Below, in pieces: positions 42,481 through 50,588 of a stretch of DNA of 64,000 nucleotides. Within the stretch, counting starts at the first letter, position 1. Each line of letters starts with the position of its first letter. Both the position numbers and the translations under genes were made by a program. The stretch lies in contig CALBEE010000028.1 in assembly GCA_937927575.1 (NCBI GenBank), positions 1-64,000 of the forward strand, in the 5' to 3' direction. This stretch comes from an uncultured Saprospiraceae bacterium. GTDB taxonomy: Bacteria > Bacteroidota > Bacteroidia > Chitinophagales > Saprospiraceae. Below the pieces are notes generated by a model, which saw only the letters and a program-made list of their open reading frames with translations, did no database searches and was not told where the DNA came from.

Positions 42481-43479
42481 ATGATTATAGCGGTTAGGAA
42501 AATTTTGTTTAGTGTGATCTTGTTCTCAGCATTTAGTATATATGTAAGCGGGCAAAAGGAGGTAGATGTGAAAGAAGCTTTGCCTTACCCAAGTGAATTA
42601 TACGGTGAAATCAATGATAAGATTGATCGAGGGTTGCAGTATGCTCTCAATGAGGTAGTTTACAATAATAAGAAGTGGAAAAAATTAGTAAGCCAAAAGA
42701 GAATGGCTGTAGGTTTAGTGGATCTAAGGGATATGGGCAATCCCAAATATGCTGCGATCAATGGAGAGCATATGATGTATGCAGCCAGTTTACCCAAGAT
42801 AGCTGTATTGCTTACTGCGATGGTGGCCGTCAAGGAGAATTGTCTCAATTATGATGCTGCTTTAAAAAAGGATCTACGTCTAATGATAGCTAAGTCAAAT
42901 AATGCAGCAACTACACGAGTCATAGAACGACTTGGATTCGATAAGATAGCTTCTGTCATGAGAGATCCAAAGTATAATCTTTATGATATTGCAGAAGGTG
43001 GAGGCTTGTGGGTCGGAAAGAAATATGCGAAATCAGGGAAAAGAAAGCCTGATCCATTAAAGGGTTTAAGTCATGCTGCGACCGTAGAACAAGTGTGTAG
43101 ATTTTATACGCTTCTGGCTTATGGTAAACTTATAGATGATTACTATAGTCGTGAAATGATGTCCTACTTAATAGATCCTCAGCTGCATCATAAGTTCGTC
43201 AACACTTTAGATAAGGTTGCACCTAATGCAGATGTTTACCGTAAATCAGGATCATGGAGAACATTCCATTCCGATAGTGTTTTAGTATTTGGTGAGGATG
43301 GACGAAAGTATATTTTGGTAGCACTTATCAATGATGCTCAAGGATCCAAAATATGTAGAAATTTAGTTACAGCTGCGGAAAAAGTATTAGGATTGAAAGA
43401 TGAAGCACAATTACCTAATACGGACAATAAATCTTCTAGAACTCCTGTATTGACTTCTACAGGAAGAGAGTTGCCTTAA
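42481..43479 (+). CDS. secreted serine hydrolase, class A beta-lactamase-like
   Basis: A 332-residue protein with signal peptide (cleavage near SGQ25). Motifs: S103-L-P-K106 in AASLPKIAVL, S139-N-N141 in KSNNAATTR, and KSG in YRKSGSW. These are the catalytic serine/lysine, SDN-like and KTG-like positions of the beta-lactamase fold. It is shorter than the relative at 37984 and closer to class A enzymes, but the Glu166 region is not clear. It is divergent from the dikinase-like gene. Its 3' end overlaps the end of the transporter-like gene on the other strand by 23 bases. Confidence 0.8.
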   Translation: MIIAVRKILFSVILFSAFSIYVSGQKEVDVKEALPYPSELYGEINDKIDRGLQYALNEVVYNNKKWKKLVSQKRMAVGLVDLRDMGNPKYAAINGEHMMYAASLPKIAVLLTAMVAVKENCLNYDAALKKDLRLMIAKSNNAATTRVIERLGFDKIASVMRDPKYNLYDIAEGGGLWVGKKYAKSGKRKPDPLKGLSHAATVEQVCRFYTLLAYGKLIDDYYSREMMSYLIDPQLHHKFVNTLDKVAPNADVYRKSGSWRTFHSDSVLVFGEDGRKYILVALINDAQGSKICRNLVTAAEKVLGLKDEAQLPNTDNKSSRTPVLTSTGRELP

Positions 43480-46114
43480 GGGTTTCCTTCAGTTTTTTAT
43501 CAGGATATTTCGAGAGTATTTTTTTTATCTGATGGATATTTTTGACTTTGAGACCTATGCCCTCTAATGCAGCAGGTTCAAAGTTTTTTTGAGTAACCAA
43601 TTCGAGGGTAGGAATTAGTTGCCTTCTTATTCGGTAAGTCAATATTCCATCAAGATAATCTAGCGCCTTATCTTTTCTATTAGATTTTATAGCGTTATAG
43701 ATTACACCAATATCGTTACGTTGTGTAATTATGGCAAGATATATAAATACGTGTAAGATACTTGCATTCAGCTGCCTGTTGATTCCGCGATCTATTTTGC
43801 CCAGCTGGTGCTTATAATTTATATCATCACTATTTTTATATTCTTGCAGTAAAATAGATTTGCACATAGATAGATTTCTCATAGATCTAATTTCTCTTAT
43901 AAGTCTTATATGGTTTTTACGTTTATTAAAGTTTAAATGAGGAAATTTTTTCCGAAGGATATTGATGGTTTTTAATACGGCGCGGCGTACTCTTAGATTT
44001 TTAGCGTCTAGGAGTTTGAAAAGGAAGTTGAGATGTTTTTGACTATCAATGTATTGAAATACTGGTAGATAGTTGACCAATGCTTTTTGATCTTCAAATA
44101 TTAAGATACTTGCTTTATAAAGAAATCGTTTTGGATATTGCGCTATGGCTTTATGTAAAGTTTTTCTATTGCCTTCATTGACATTATCGTATTTAAGATC
44201 TACAAATAGCGCTGGAGGATGACCATATCCTATCGATCTTATGGCTTCTTTTTGTATATCTGGATCAAAGCTATGGTAAAGAGCAGATCTTACTAAATGA
44301 TATTTTTGTTTATATCTACTTTTGGTTATCGCTCTAAATATTTGTCCGATGTATTTTACATTGGCTTCGTTATTTTCATGAAAACTGATTCTATTATAAC
44401 TTTCATCGATACGGTCATACAGTTGATATATCTCTTTTTGTCGTGCATTATTTTCAATCGATTCAGCGAGTGCTGCTGTAATTAATGTGTATTGATAGTC
44501 TGTAGTATTAGCATAAATTAAATTTACTTCTTTAGGTGATTTAGCCATCATAATCAAAGAGTAATAAATAGCTTTTCTTACTTGTATAGAAGGATCATCC
44601 AAATGTCGCATCAAGGTTTGTCTCGCTTCATGTCGATAATCTTTTGCAAGTTTTAATATGGCAGATTTTCTCACTAAAACATCATCACTATTAATAAGAT
44701 CTAGTAAAATCGCCTTAGGATCTTTGCCTCGACTAATACTATTTAGAATGATTTCGTTAATGTAAATTTTCTTTGATTGAGGGCTTAGACTTTCATTCTC
44801 TACCATGGGCTGACTCTCACCCTTTACCATAAGTGATAGCTGGTGCGTATAGGTGATTTTGGATTTAAATATAAAATATATCCAAATCATAGTTACTGTA
44901 ATCGTGAGGGCCATGATATATTGTAAAGGTAGATCAAGTTGATTGACGATAAAATAAATAAGTATGCCAGCAGTACCAGTAGCCAGACTATCTACTACGA
45001 CATCTACTAATGTTTTAGCTTTATTTCGAAGTGATGGAGCTAATGGCATTATATTGATTTCGGTAGCCGTTTTATACACGCTTTGCTTAAGACTGCCTTC
45101 AATACACTTTAATGCAATAGCAAATCCTAATAGGGGAAATATTATAAAACATATTCCAACAATCAATAGAAGAATAGGCATTATAGACATACTTTTCGAT
45201 ACGCCCAATCGGTCTATTATTTTGCTTACTACAAATAACTGAAGAAGCAATCCAAACATATTTATATTCGAAAACCAAAAACCTAAAAAAGAAGTCAGTT
45301 CATCAGAAGTTTTTATACTATTAATTGCGACAAAATTAAATTGATAATCTACTAATTTGGATACAATGACACCCAAACCAATAATCAATGAAATATGCAA
45401 TACATGTTTATTTCTTACCGCACTAATATTAGCAGAAGTACTAGAACTAGTAGAAATATTATTTTGTCCCTCATCAGAATCTTGGCTGTAGTGGTAATTT
45501 AGTAAATACATAATATATCCACTAAATAATAAGAGAATTGCCGAAATTATGACTAATCCAGCACTACCTACTAAGGGTACGAGTATGCTTGTGAAATAAC
45601 CACCAAATACGCCACCTGCTATTGCTCCGGAACCTATATATGCATAGATCCTTTTGGCGTCTCTGATCGTTAATAATGATTGACAATACTGATAAAAATA
45701 TGTGATTGTTACTAAGGCGAATAACGATATATAAATGTACAGCAATATGCTCATCCATCCAGATAGTACTTCTAGATACAAAGAAATTCCTACAGCACAT
45801 AAGGTGACAATGTTTGCTGCATGATTAATTCCTATAGTTTTTATAAGAGATTTATTGACGGAGAAACGGCTTACGACATTATGGACAATAACAGCACTGA
45901 TGGCTATTAATACATAAGCTAATGGCATAATAGTAATACCGTGATAAGACAGCATGTTACTCGTAAATACGGGCTTTAGTATAAGCAGTATACTTATAAG
46001 TGTAAAAGCATTGATCTGAAGTAAAATAACTTTTCTTCTCTCTCCTTTACGCAGATCAAAATGCCTATCGAGAAGCAAATCAAGATAATTATATGATTTT
46101 TCTAAAATGTCCAA
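43457..46114 (-). CDS. ATP/ADP-translocase-like permease with HEAT-repeat domain
   Basis: An 885-residue membrane protein. Residues 1-430 hold about 12 hydrophobic segments (for example VILLQINAFTLISILLILKPVF and YIGSGAIAGGVFGGYFTSIL), resembling the NTP/NDP-exchange (Npt1/Npt2, TLC) or MFS fold. Residues about 460-885 are soluble and made of HEAT-like helical repeats, such as DVLVRKSAILKLAKDYRHEA and PSIQVRKAIYYSLIMMA. Fusion of a translocase-like permease to HEAT repeats is known in Bacteroidota and cyanobacteria. Substrate is unproven. It lies beside the secreted ATP-grasp protein, which makes nucleotide export an interesting possibility. Confidence 0.65.
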   Translation of the reverse strand: MDILEKSYNYLDLLLDRHFDLRKGERRKVILLQINAFTLISILLILKPVFTSNMLSYHGITIMPLAYVLIAISAVIVHNVVSRFSVNKSLIKTIGINHAANIVTLCAVGISLYLEVLSGWMSILLYIYISLFALVTITYFYQYCQSLLTIRDAKRIYAYIGSGAIAGGVFGGYFTSILVPLVGSAGLVIISAILLLFSGYIMYLLNYHYSQDSDEGQNNISTSSSTSANISAVRNKHVLHISLIIGLGVIVSKLVDYQFNFVAINSIKTSDELTSFLGFWFSNINMFGLLLQLFVVSKIIDRLGVSKSMSIMPILLLIVGICFIIFPLLGFAIALKCIEGSLKQSVYKTATEINIMPLAPSLRNKAKTLVDVVVDSLATGTAGILIYFIVNQLDLPLQYIMALTITVTMIWIYFIFKSKITYTHQLSLMVKGESQPMVENESLSPQSKKIYINEIILNSISRGKDPKAILLDLINSDDVLVRKSAILKLAKDYRHEARQTLMRHLDDPSIQVRKAIYYSLIMMAKSPKEVNLIYANTTDYQYTLITAALAESIENNARQKEIYQLYDRIDESYNRISFHENNEANVKYIGQIFRAITKSRYKQKYHLVRSALYHSFDPDIQKEAIRSIGYGHPPALFVDLKYDNVNEGNRKTLHKAIAQYPKRFLYKASILIFEDQKALVNYLPVFQYIDSQKHLNFLFKLLDAKNLRVRRAVLKTINILRKKFPHLNFNKRKNHIRLIREIRSMRNLSMCKSILLQEYKNSDDINYKHQLGKIDRGINRQLNASILHVFIYLAIITQRNDIGVIYNAIKSNRKDKALDYLDGILTYRIRRQLIPTLELVTQKNFEPAALEGIGLKVKNIHQIKKILSKYPDKKLKETLKATLFL

Positions 46115-46173
46115 TTAATTCATATTTCTGGATAATATAATTATACTATATATGTGTTGTAAAGTATAGCTAC

Positions 46174-46503
46174 CTATTGCAGCAGTGAGCTCAATATTCC
46201 ACTAGAAATGCTCACAACTCCAGCTAATATTAGCGACCACCAAAAATTTTTGATCTTTAATCCTGCGACAAACCAATCCGCAACTTGAATTAATATTGCA
46301 TTCAAAAGCCATGTAAAGATGCTAAGTGAAAGAATGCCTAGAGTAACTATTTTTAAAAATGTACCTAATGTGAAATCTAATATTCCAACAACTATAGCTA
46401 GTATGATACACTGAAAGAAATTCTTGATAGTAACGCCTGGTAATATCTTCGCTCCAATAAAAAATGCAGTAGCCGTAATAAGTATATTTAATATAGTTTC
46501 CAT
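46174..46503 (-). CDS. four-helix small membrane protein, phage-holin family IV (PF04020) type
   Basis: A 109-residue protein with four membrane helices: ILITATAFFIGAKILPGVTI, FQCIILAIVVGILDFTLG, TLGILSLSIFTWLLNAILI and FWWSLILAGVVSISSGIL. The GAKILPGV and TLGILSLF(I)-like phrases are typical of the YvlD/PF04020 family. Despite the name it is not part of a phage here. Its ATG directly follows the stop of the upstream phosphodiesterase-fold gene, so the two are coupled. Confidence 0.85.
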   Translation of the reverse strand: METILNILITATAFFIGAKILPGVTIKNFFQCIILAIVVGILDFTLGTFLKIVTLGILSLSIFTWLLNAILIQVADWFVAGLKIKNFWWSLILAGVVSISSGILSSLLQ

Positions 46504-47478
46504 TTAATGATTTTTAGGTTGTAGTTGAAAATGTATAAAGATAGCATGGTGATCTGATCCCATACTATCTAAAATAGAATATTCTATTAACTCAAAGTCA
46601 GGAGTGCAATATATATGATCTAAAGGGAATTTTATTGGCGAGTAAGCTGGGAAAGTAGCAAACATACCTCGACCTACTCTAGGGTCTTTCATGTTGGTTA
46701 TCTTTCTAAATGTTGAGGAAGTGTCACTCCACGCTACTTCATTTAAGTCGCCTAGTAAAAGATGTGATTCATCTTTCGATTTTGTACTCAAATAACTTGC
46801 TGCAGCTAAAATTTCTTCATCTTTTTTCACAGATGTACTTCGCTCTCCCCATATTGGCGGTTCTGGATGCAAACCCATAAGTCGAACTACTTTATGACCA
46901 ATAGTAAACATTACTTCTACAGAAGGAATTTCATTATATATCAAATATTGTATTTGGGAACTAGTAAATGGTATCCTACTCAATAATAGTAGACCATAAG
47001 TATCTTCTCTAATGGCTTTGACGTGATAAGGGTAGGTATCATGTAATGCATTGAGGCCTTTGTCCCATTTATCATTTGTTTCTAACAGTAATATGATGTC
47101 AGGATCCTTTTTTCTTATAGATGCTATCAATAATTCGATTTTATCATTAGGCTGATAGACATTAAATACGAAGATCTTAACTTGATGATTAGGTAATTCC
47201 TTGGACGCATTTCTTATCTCAATATTAGAGAGTACAGTATAAGGCCAAATTGACTTCAAACAGATCGAAATACTCAAAATCAAGCTTGAGATCAAGAAAA
47301 TTTTCCAATAATCAAAAGGTAACACTGCGATTACTGCGATTAAGCAAATTAGATTTATTACTAGATACAATGGACGTAGATTCATCTGACCACGAATAAT
47401 CCAGTGAGGATTACTCCAAATAGGTAGCAGCGATCCTACTACACTAAATATGGACAATATGAGTATGGCGACTTTCAT
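46504..47478 (-). CDS. membrane-anchored endonuclease/exonuclease/phosphatase-fold protein
   Basis: A 324-residue protein. Three hydrophobic segments (residues about 1-90) anchor it. The catalytic domain follows: VFNVYQPND, DPDIILLLE with the metal-binding Glu, GLHPEPP, LLLGDLNEVAWS (metal/active-site Asp and Asn), and the C-terminal GSDHHAIF carrying the essential Asp-His. This is the EEP superfamily, whose substrates range from DNA to lipids and phosphoesters. The domain should face the periplasm. It is translationally coupled to the small membrane protein downstream. Confidence 0.88.
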   Translation of the reverse strand: MKVAILILSIFSVVGSLLPIWSNPHWIIRGQMNLRPLYLVINLICLIAVIAVLPFDYWKIFLISSLILSISICLKSIWPYTVLSNIEIRNASKELPNHQVKIFVFNVYQPNDKIELLIASIRKKDPDIILLLETNDKWDKGLNALHDTYPYHVKAIREDTYGLLLLSRIPFTSSQIQYLIYNEIPSVEVMFTIGHKVVRLMGLHPEPPIWGERSTSVKKDEEILAAASYLSTKSKDESHLLLGDLNEVAWSDTSSTFRKITNMKDPRVGRGMFATFPAYSPIKFPLDHIYCTPDFELIEYSILDSMGSDHHAIFIHFQLQPKNH

Positions 47479-47493
47479 CTTAGTTCGTGTAAA

Positions 47494-47523
47494 TACGAAA
47501 CTTCCAAAAGTATCTTATGTTCG
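47494..47523 (-). promoter_or_regulatory. ECF-type promoter (weak), EEP-family gene
   Basis: CGAACA (47523-47518), 16 bases, GTTTCGTA (from 47501), 23 bases before the ATG. GTT replaces GTA. It is back to back with the plus-strand site at 47562. Confidence 0.45.
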
Positions 47524-47561
47524 AATTGGAAACTTCATGAGGATATAATATTTAATCAGAA

Positions 47562-47591
47562 TGAACATTTGCCTTAACATTCAAGTACGGT
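47562..47591 (+). promoter_or_regulatory. ECF-type promoter, small membrane protein/HPF-like/OYE unit
   Basis: TGAACA (47562-47567), 17 bases, GTACGGT (from 47585), 31 bases before the ATG at 47616. Confidence 0.6.
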
Positions 47592-47615
47592 AAGAAATTA
47601 AAATTGCAGATCCAT

Positions 47616-47831
47616 ATGAATAAGATAATAGGTACTATACTCATCATACTAGCTTGCGGCTTAGGCTATTTTGGTATAAGCAAAGTGACTAATAGCGAAG
47701 CATCAGTTGAAATAGTAGGAGTAGAATTATCTGCCACCGATGAGGATCGTAAAACCACAGGCTTCATCTTTATCGGTATAGCTGTGATAGGGCTGATTGG
47801 TGGAATAAGTATGTTAGGTCGCAAAGAGTAA
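47616..47831 (+). CDS. two-helix small membrane protein (DUF3185-like)
   Basis: A 71-residue protein with two hydrophobic helices (IIGTILIILACGLGYFGI and TGFIFIGIAVIGLIGGISML) separated by a polar loop. This resembles DUF3185 proteins, whose role is unknown. The frame is open upstream from a TTG at 47604, but the ATG at 47616 is the better start. It is the first gene of a likely operon with the HPF-like gene (31-base gap) and the old yellow enzyme. Confidence 0.65.
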   Translation: MNKIIGTILIILACGLGYFGISKVTNSEASVEIVGVELSATDEDRKTTGFIFIGIAVIGLIGGISMLGRKE

Positions 47832-47862
47832 AACAAATAATTATTTAATCATAAAAAAAATA

Positions 47863-48255
47863 ATGATGAATATTACGATAGAAGCACCGTTTGAGGTGAT
47901 ACCAGCAAAAGAGCAATATTTCAGATCAAGCCTAAATGAATTAGGTGATTATCTAAGTGGAATTACGCAGATCAACCTATTTTTTAAAACTGGTGAAGGC
48001 ACAGGACAAGAAGATGTTCTGGCTGAGATAAGAGTTAGGATTCCTGGGAAAGATATTTTTGTAGAAGATTTTGGATCTAATGATATGGTAGCTTTTGAGA
48101 AAGCGTATGACTCAGTAAAGCGACAAGTAAAGAAAAGGAATGATAAAAACAACGATCATAGATCTAACGTGAAAGAACTAAATAATTTGGTTCATGATAA
48201 TGTATCAGATTTCAAAATGATTTCTCCTTTATTAGATCAACCTTTTACTAAATAA
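47863..48255 (+). CDS. HPF/RaiA-like ribosome hibernation protein
   Basis: A 130-residue protein with the clearest HPF pattern of the three in the window: start MNITIEAPFEV, helix KEQYFRSSLNELGDYL, strand ITQINLFFKT, strand VLAEIRVRIPGKDIFVEDFGSND, and closing helix MVAFEKAYDSVKRQVKKRND, rich in lysine. It would bind the small ribosomal subunit and promote hibernation or stability. It is a short form without the dimerisation domain of long HPF. The promoter at 47562 puts it in the proposed stress regulon. Two ATG codons stand in tandem at the start. Confidence 0.7.
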   Translation: MMNITIEAPFEVIPAKEQYFRSSLNELGDYLSGITQINLFFKTGEGTGQEDVLAEIRVRIPGKDIFVEDFGSNDMVAFEKAYDSVKRQVKKRNDKNNDHRSNVKELNNLVHDNVSDFKMISPLLDQPFTK

Positions 48256-48265
48256 TTAAAATGTA

Positions 48266-49390
48266 ATGAGCATGGAGATGAAAACAACATTAGACTATAA
48301 TTTATTTAAAGAGATAAATGTAGGTGCTAACCTACTTAAGAATAGAGTAGTGATGGCTCCACTGACTAGATGCAGAGCGATTGATCATATGCCCAATGAT
48401 CTTATGGCTACTTATTACAGCCAGAGAGCAGGAGCAGGTTTGATCATTACTGAAGGCACTTCACCAAGTATTAATGGTTTGGGTTATGCTAGGATGCCAG
48501 GAATAATCAATTCGGATATGGCATCGGCGTGGCAACCTACTGCAAGAAAAGTACACGATATGGGAGGTAAAATATTTATGCAACTAATGCATTCAGGTCG
48601 AGTATCTCATCCAGAAAATCTGCCTAAGGAAGCTAGAATATTAGCGCCTTCATCGGTTAAACTGAATAGCACAAAAATGCATGTCGATGGTAAGGGTGAC
48701 TTAGAAATCCCTGCTCCAGTGGCAATGACAATTGCAGATATCGAAGATAGTATCGAAGAATTTAGACTTGCAGCGCAGCGCGCTATAGACAATGGTTTTG
48801 ATGGTGTGGAAATTCATGGAGCCAATGGATATTTAATCGATCAATTTACTAATAAAGCTTCTAATAAAAGAACAGATGAATATGGCGGATCAATCCAAAA
48901 TAGATCAAGATTTTTGTTAGACGTGGTTACGGCTGTAAAAAATCAAATTGGTGCAGAAAGGGTAGGAGTACGATTGTCTCCGTTTGGAGTTATGAATGAA
49001 ATGGAAATCTACGATGAAATGGAGAGTGATTTTGTTTACATTGCTACACAGCTTAATCGATTAGATGTAGCATATATTCATTTAGCAGATCATTCCTCCA
49101 TGGGTGCGCCAGATGTACCAAACTCTATCAAGTCTAAAATTCGTACTGTATTTAATAACGCTATAATTCTCTGTGGTGGTTATAATAAAGAAACTGCGGA
49201 GAGAGATATTAGTAAAGGACTCTGCGACTTGGTAGCTTTTGGCAGGCCGTATATTGCTAACCCAGATTTAGCAGGTAGAATGGCAGAAAATGCAAGATTA
49301 GCAATTCCTGATACAGATACCTTTTATACTCCAGACGAGAAAGGATATATTGATTATCCTTATCTCAAAGTAGAATCGATCTCAATTTGA
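48266..49390 (+). CDS. old yellow enzyme family alkene reductase (NemA-like)
   Basis: A 374-residue FMN-dependent ene-reductase. The TIM barrel has MAPLTRCRA near residue 30, the HPENLPKEARILAPSSV segment, the catalytic region GFDGVEIHGANGYLIDQF with His/Asn that bind the substrate carbonyl, NKRTDEYGGSIQNRSRF, and the phosphate-binding end CDLVAFGRPYIANPDL. It reduces activated C=C bonds or nitro groups with NAD(P)H. It begins 10 bases after the HPF-like gene and is probably co-transcribed, which fits an electrophile-stress role. Confidence 0.92.
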   Translation: MSMEMKTTLDYNLFKEINVGANLLKNRVVMAPLTRCRAIDHMPNDLMATYYSQRAGAGLIITEGTSPSINGLGYARMPGIINSDMASAWQPTARKVHDMGGKIFMQLMHSGRVSHPENLPKEARILAPSSVKLNSTKMHVDGKGDLEIPAPVAMTIADIEDSIEEFRLAAQRAIDNGFDGVEIHGANGYLIDQFTNKASNKRTDEYGGSIQNRSRFLLDVVTAVKNQIGAERVGVRLSPFGVMNEMEIYDEMESDFVYIATQLNRLDVAYIHLADHSSMGAPDVPNSIKSKIRTVFNNAIILCGGYNKETAERDISKGLCDLVAFGRPYIANPDLAGRMAENARLAIPDTDTFYTPDEKGYIDYPYLKVESISI

Positions 49391-49402
49391 TGGTCAGTTA
49401 AT

Positions 49403-49440
49403 TCAAAACGATTTTTTCAACGTTGAAAAAATCGTTTTGA
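49403..49440. terminator. 38-bp perfect palindrome, terminator-like
   Basis: TCAAAACGATTTTTTCAAC is followed immediately by its exact complement. The inner A/T runs of six give T-rich arms on both strands. It lies 12 bases after the OYE stop. As RNA it would form a long hairpin but has no T-run outside the stem, so it may act as a transcript-stabilising or binding site rather than a simple terminator. Confidence 0.55.
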
Positions 49441-49469
49441 ATTTAATATTGATGAAAAGAAAAAAAATT

Positions 49470-50003
49470 ATGACAGAACAAAATTTAAATATTGATTTAG
49501 AAAGCCTCCCAGACCTATTAGAAATGAATAATCAAGCCATAGAAATCATAACAAAGTCTACAGCTAAAGCTTCGGCGGCAGCTGCTATTCCATTACCCCT
49601 AGTAGATATTGGGGGTATCACATATGTACAAATTAGAATGGTGAAAAAGCTAGCCGCTATATACGGTGTAGATACAGAGTCTACAGAAAAATTATTGTTA
49701 TCTACTGTAGTGTCTTCCATTTGTGCAGCATTGATTAGTGAAGCTATTACTAGTTTGACCGCCTCTACCAAATTGGAAAAAGTAATAGGCGAATCATTAA
49801 TAAAAGCCTCCATAGCAGGAATAATAACCACGATCACTGGAGAAGTATACACAGAGCATTTCGCTAAAGGTGGAAACTTGCAGGATATTAATCTGGATAC
49901 GTATATTGATTATGCTAAAAATCAATTAAGTTCTGAAAGATTTTCTACGGAGGCCTTAAGTGCCAAAATGATTGATACAGTAATGAATAAGTTTTCCTTA
50001 TAA
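49470..50003 (+). CDS. DUF697 family membrane protein
   Basis: A 177-residue protein of DUF697 (YcjF-related). The signature is the segment AIPLPLVDIGGITYVQIRMVKKLAAIYG, and two hydrophobic stretches follow (TVVSSICAALISEAI and IKASIAGIITTITGEVY). The frame is open from a TTG at 49437 inside the palindrome; the ATG at 49470, preceded by an A-rich purine tract, is preferred. Function unknown. Homologues often lie next to GTPases or dynamin-like proteins, but none is here. Confidence 0.8.
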   Translation: MTEQNLNIDLESLPDLLEMNNQAIEIITKSTAKASAAAAIPLPLVDIGGITYVQIRMVKKLAAIYGVDTESTEKLLLSTVVSSICAALISEAITSLTASTKLEKVIGESLIKASIAGIITTITGEVYTEHFAKGGNLQDINLDTYIDYAKNQLSSERFSTEALSAKMIDTVMNKFSL

Positions 50004-50040
50004 TCCATTTTTGATCGATAGAAGGTAAAATCGAAAAAGA

Positions 50041-50166
50041 ATGAAGTGGACGGAATTTTTAAATGAGCTTCAAGCACATGATTTTGTTCTAAGTTCTATT
50101 ATCAATTGGATTTATATAGGTAATAAAACTACTATTTCAAATATAATGAGTATCATTACACTTTAA
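50041..50166 (+). CDS. possible short ORF (41 residues)
   Basis: A frame from ATG (MKWTEFLNELQAHDF) to TAA at 50164-50166, with a hydrophobic second half. No family recognised and no upstream promoter or ribosome site stands out. It may be chance; it is recorded because the gap 50004-50349 holds nothing else. Confidence 0.2.
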   Translation: MKWTEFLNELQAHDFVLSSIINWIYIGNKTTISNIMSIITL

Positions 50167-50349
50167 CACCAATTCTTAGGCGAGTATATTAATCAATCTA
50201 ATTAGTTCGAGGCGTATTTTTAAGTTTACCTCTTACATTATTTTTTAAAGCTCTTCGCCACAATTGTCATACTTATATTTTTTTTGGCTATTCAACCAGC
50301 TTTGCCTTTGTCCATATCTTACGTGCTATTATATGGTAATAAAAATAGT

Positions 50350-50541
50350 ATGAAAAACTCTCGAAAACTTTACGTGTCTAGATCGATCATTCCAGATATT
50401 CGGTTCCATGGATACCCACTTTCATCGGATTTGTACAAAGTGACTAGACTACAGAATGATATAAAATATTATGAAGTGGACGAAGAAAAATTACTTCTAA
50501 AATTAGAAGCCATGTTGGCATTATTAGACCATCATTTATAA
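50350..50541 (+). CDS. small hypothetical protein
   Basis: A 63-residue soluble protein, basic at the start (MKNSRKLYVSRSIIP) and ending in a leucine-rich helix (EEKLLLKLEAMLALLDHHL). Not recognised. The longer frame from a TTG at 50284 is less likely than the ATG at 50350. It stands alone between the DUF697 gene and the convergent aldehyde dehydrogenase gene. Confidence 0.45.
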   Translation: MKNSRKLYVSRSIIPDIRFHGYPLSSDLYKVTRLQNDIKYYEVDEEKLLLKLEAMLALLDHHL

Positions 50542-50588
50542 AAAAATCAAGTAATAGAAGTGATTCTGTTTAGCTCAACAACAACCAA

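Noticed and set aside
46174-46503. Holin-like proteins here and at 58356 as prophage remains
   Set aside because: Both belong to chromosomal holin-named families; no phage structural, integrase or lysis genes are nearby.
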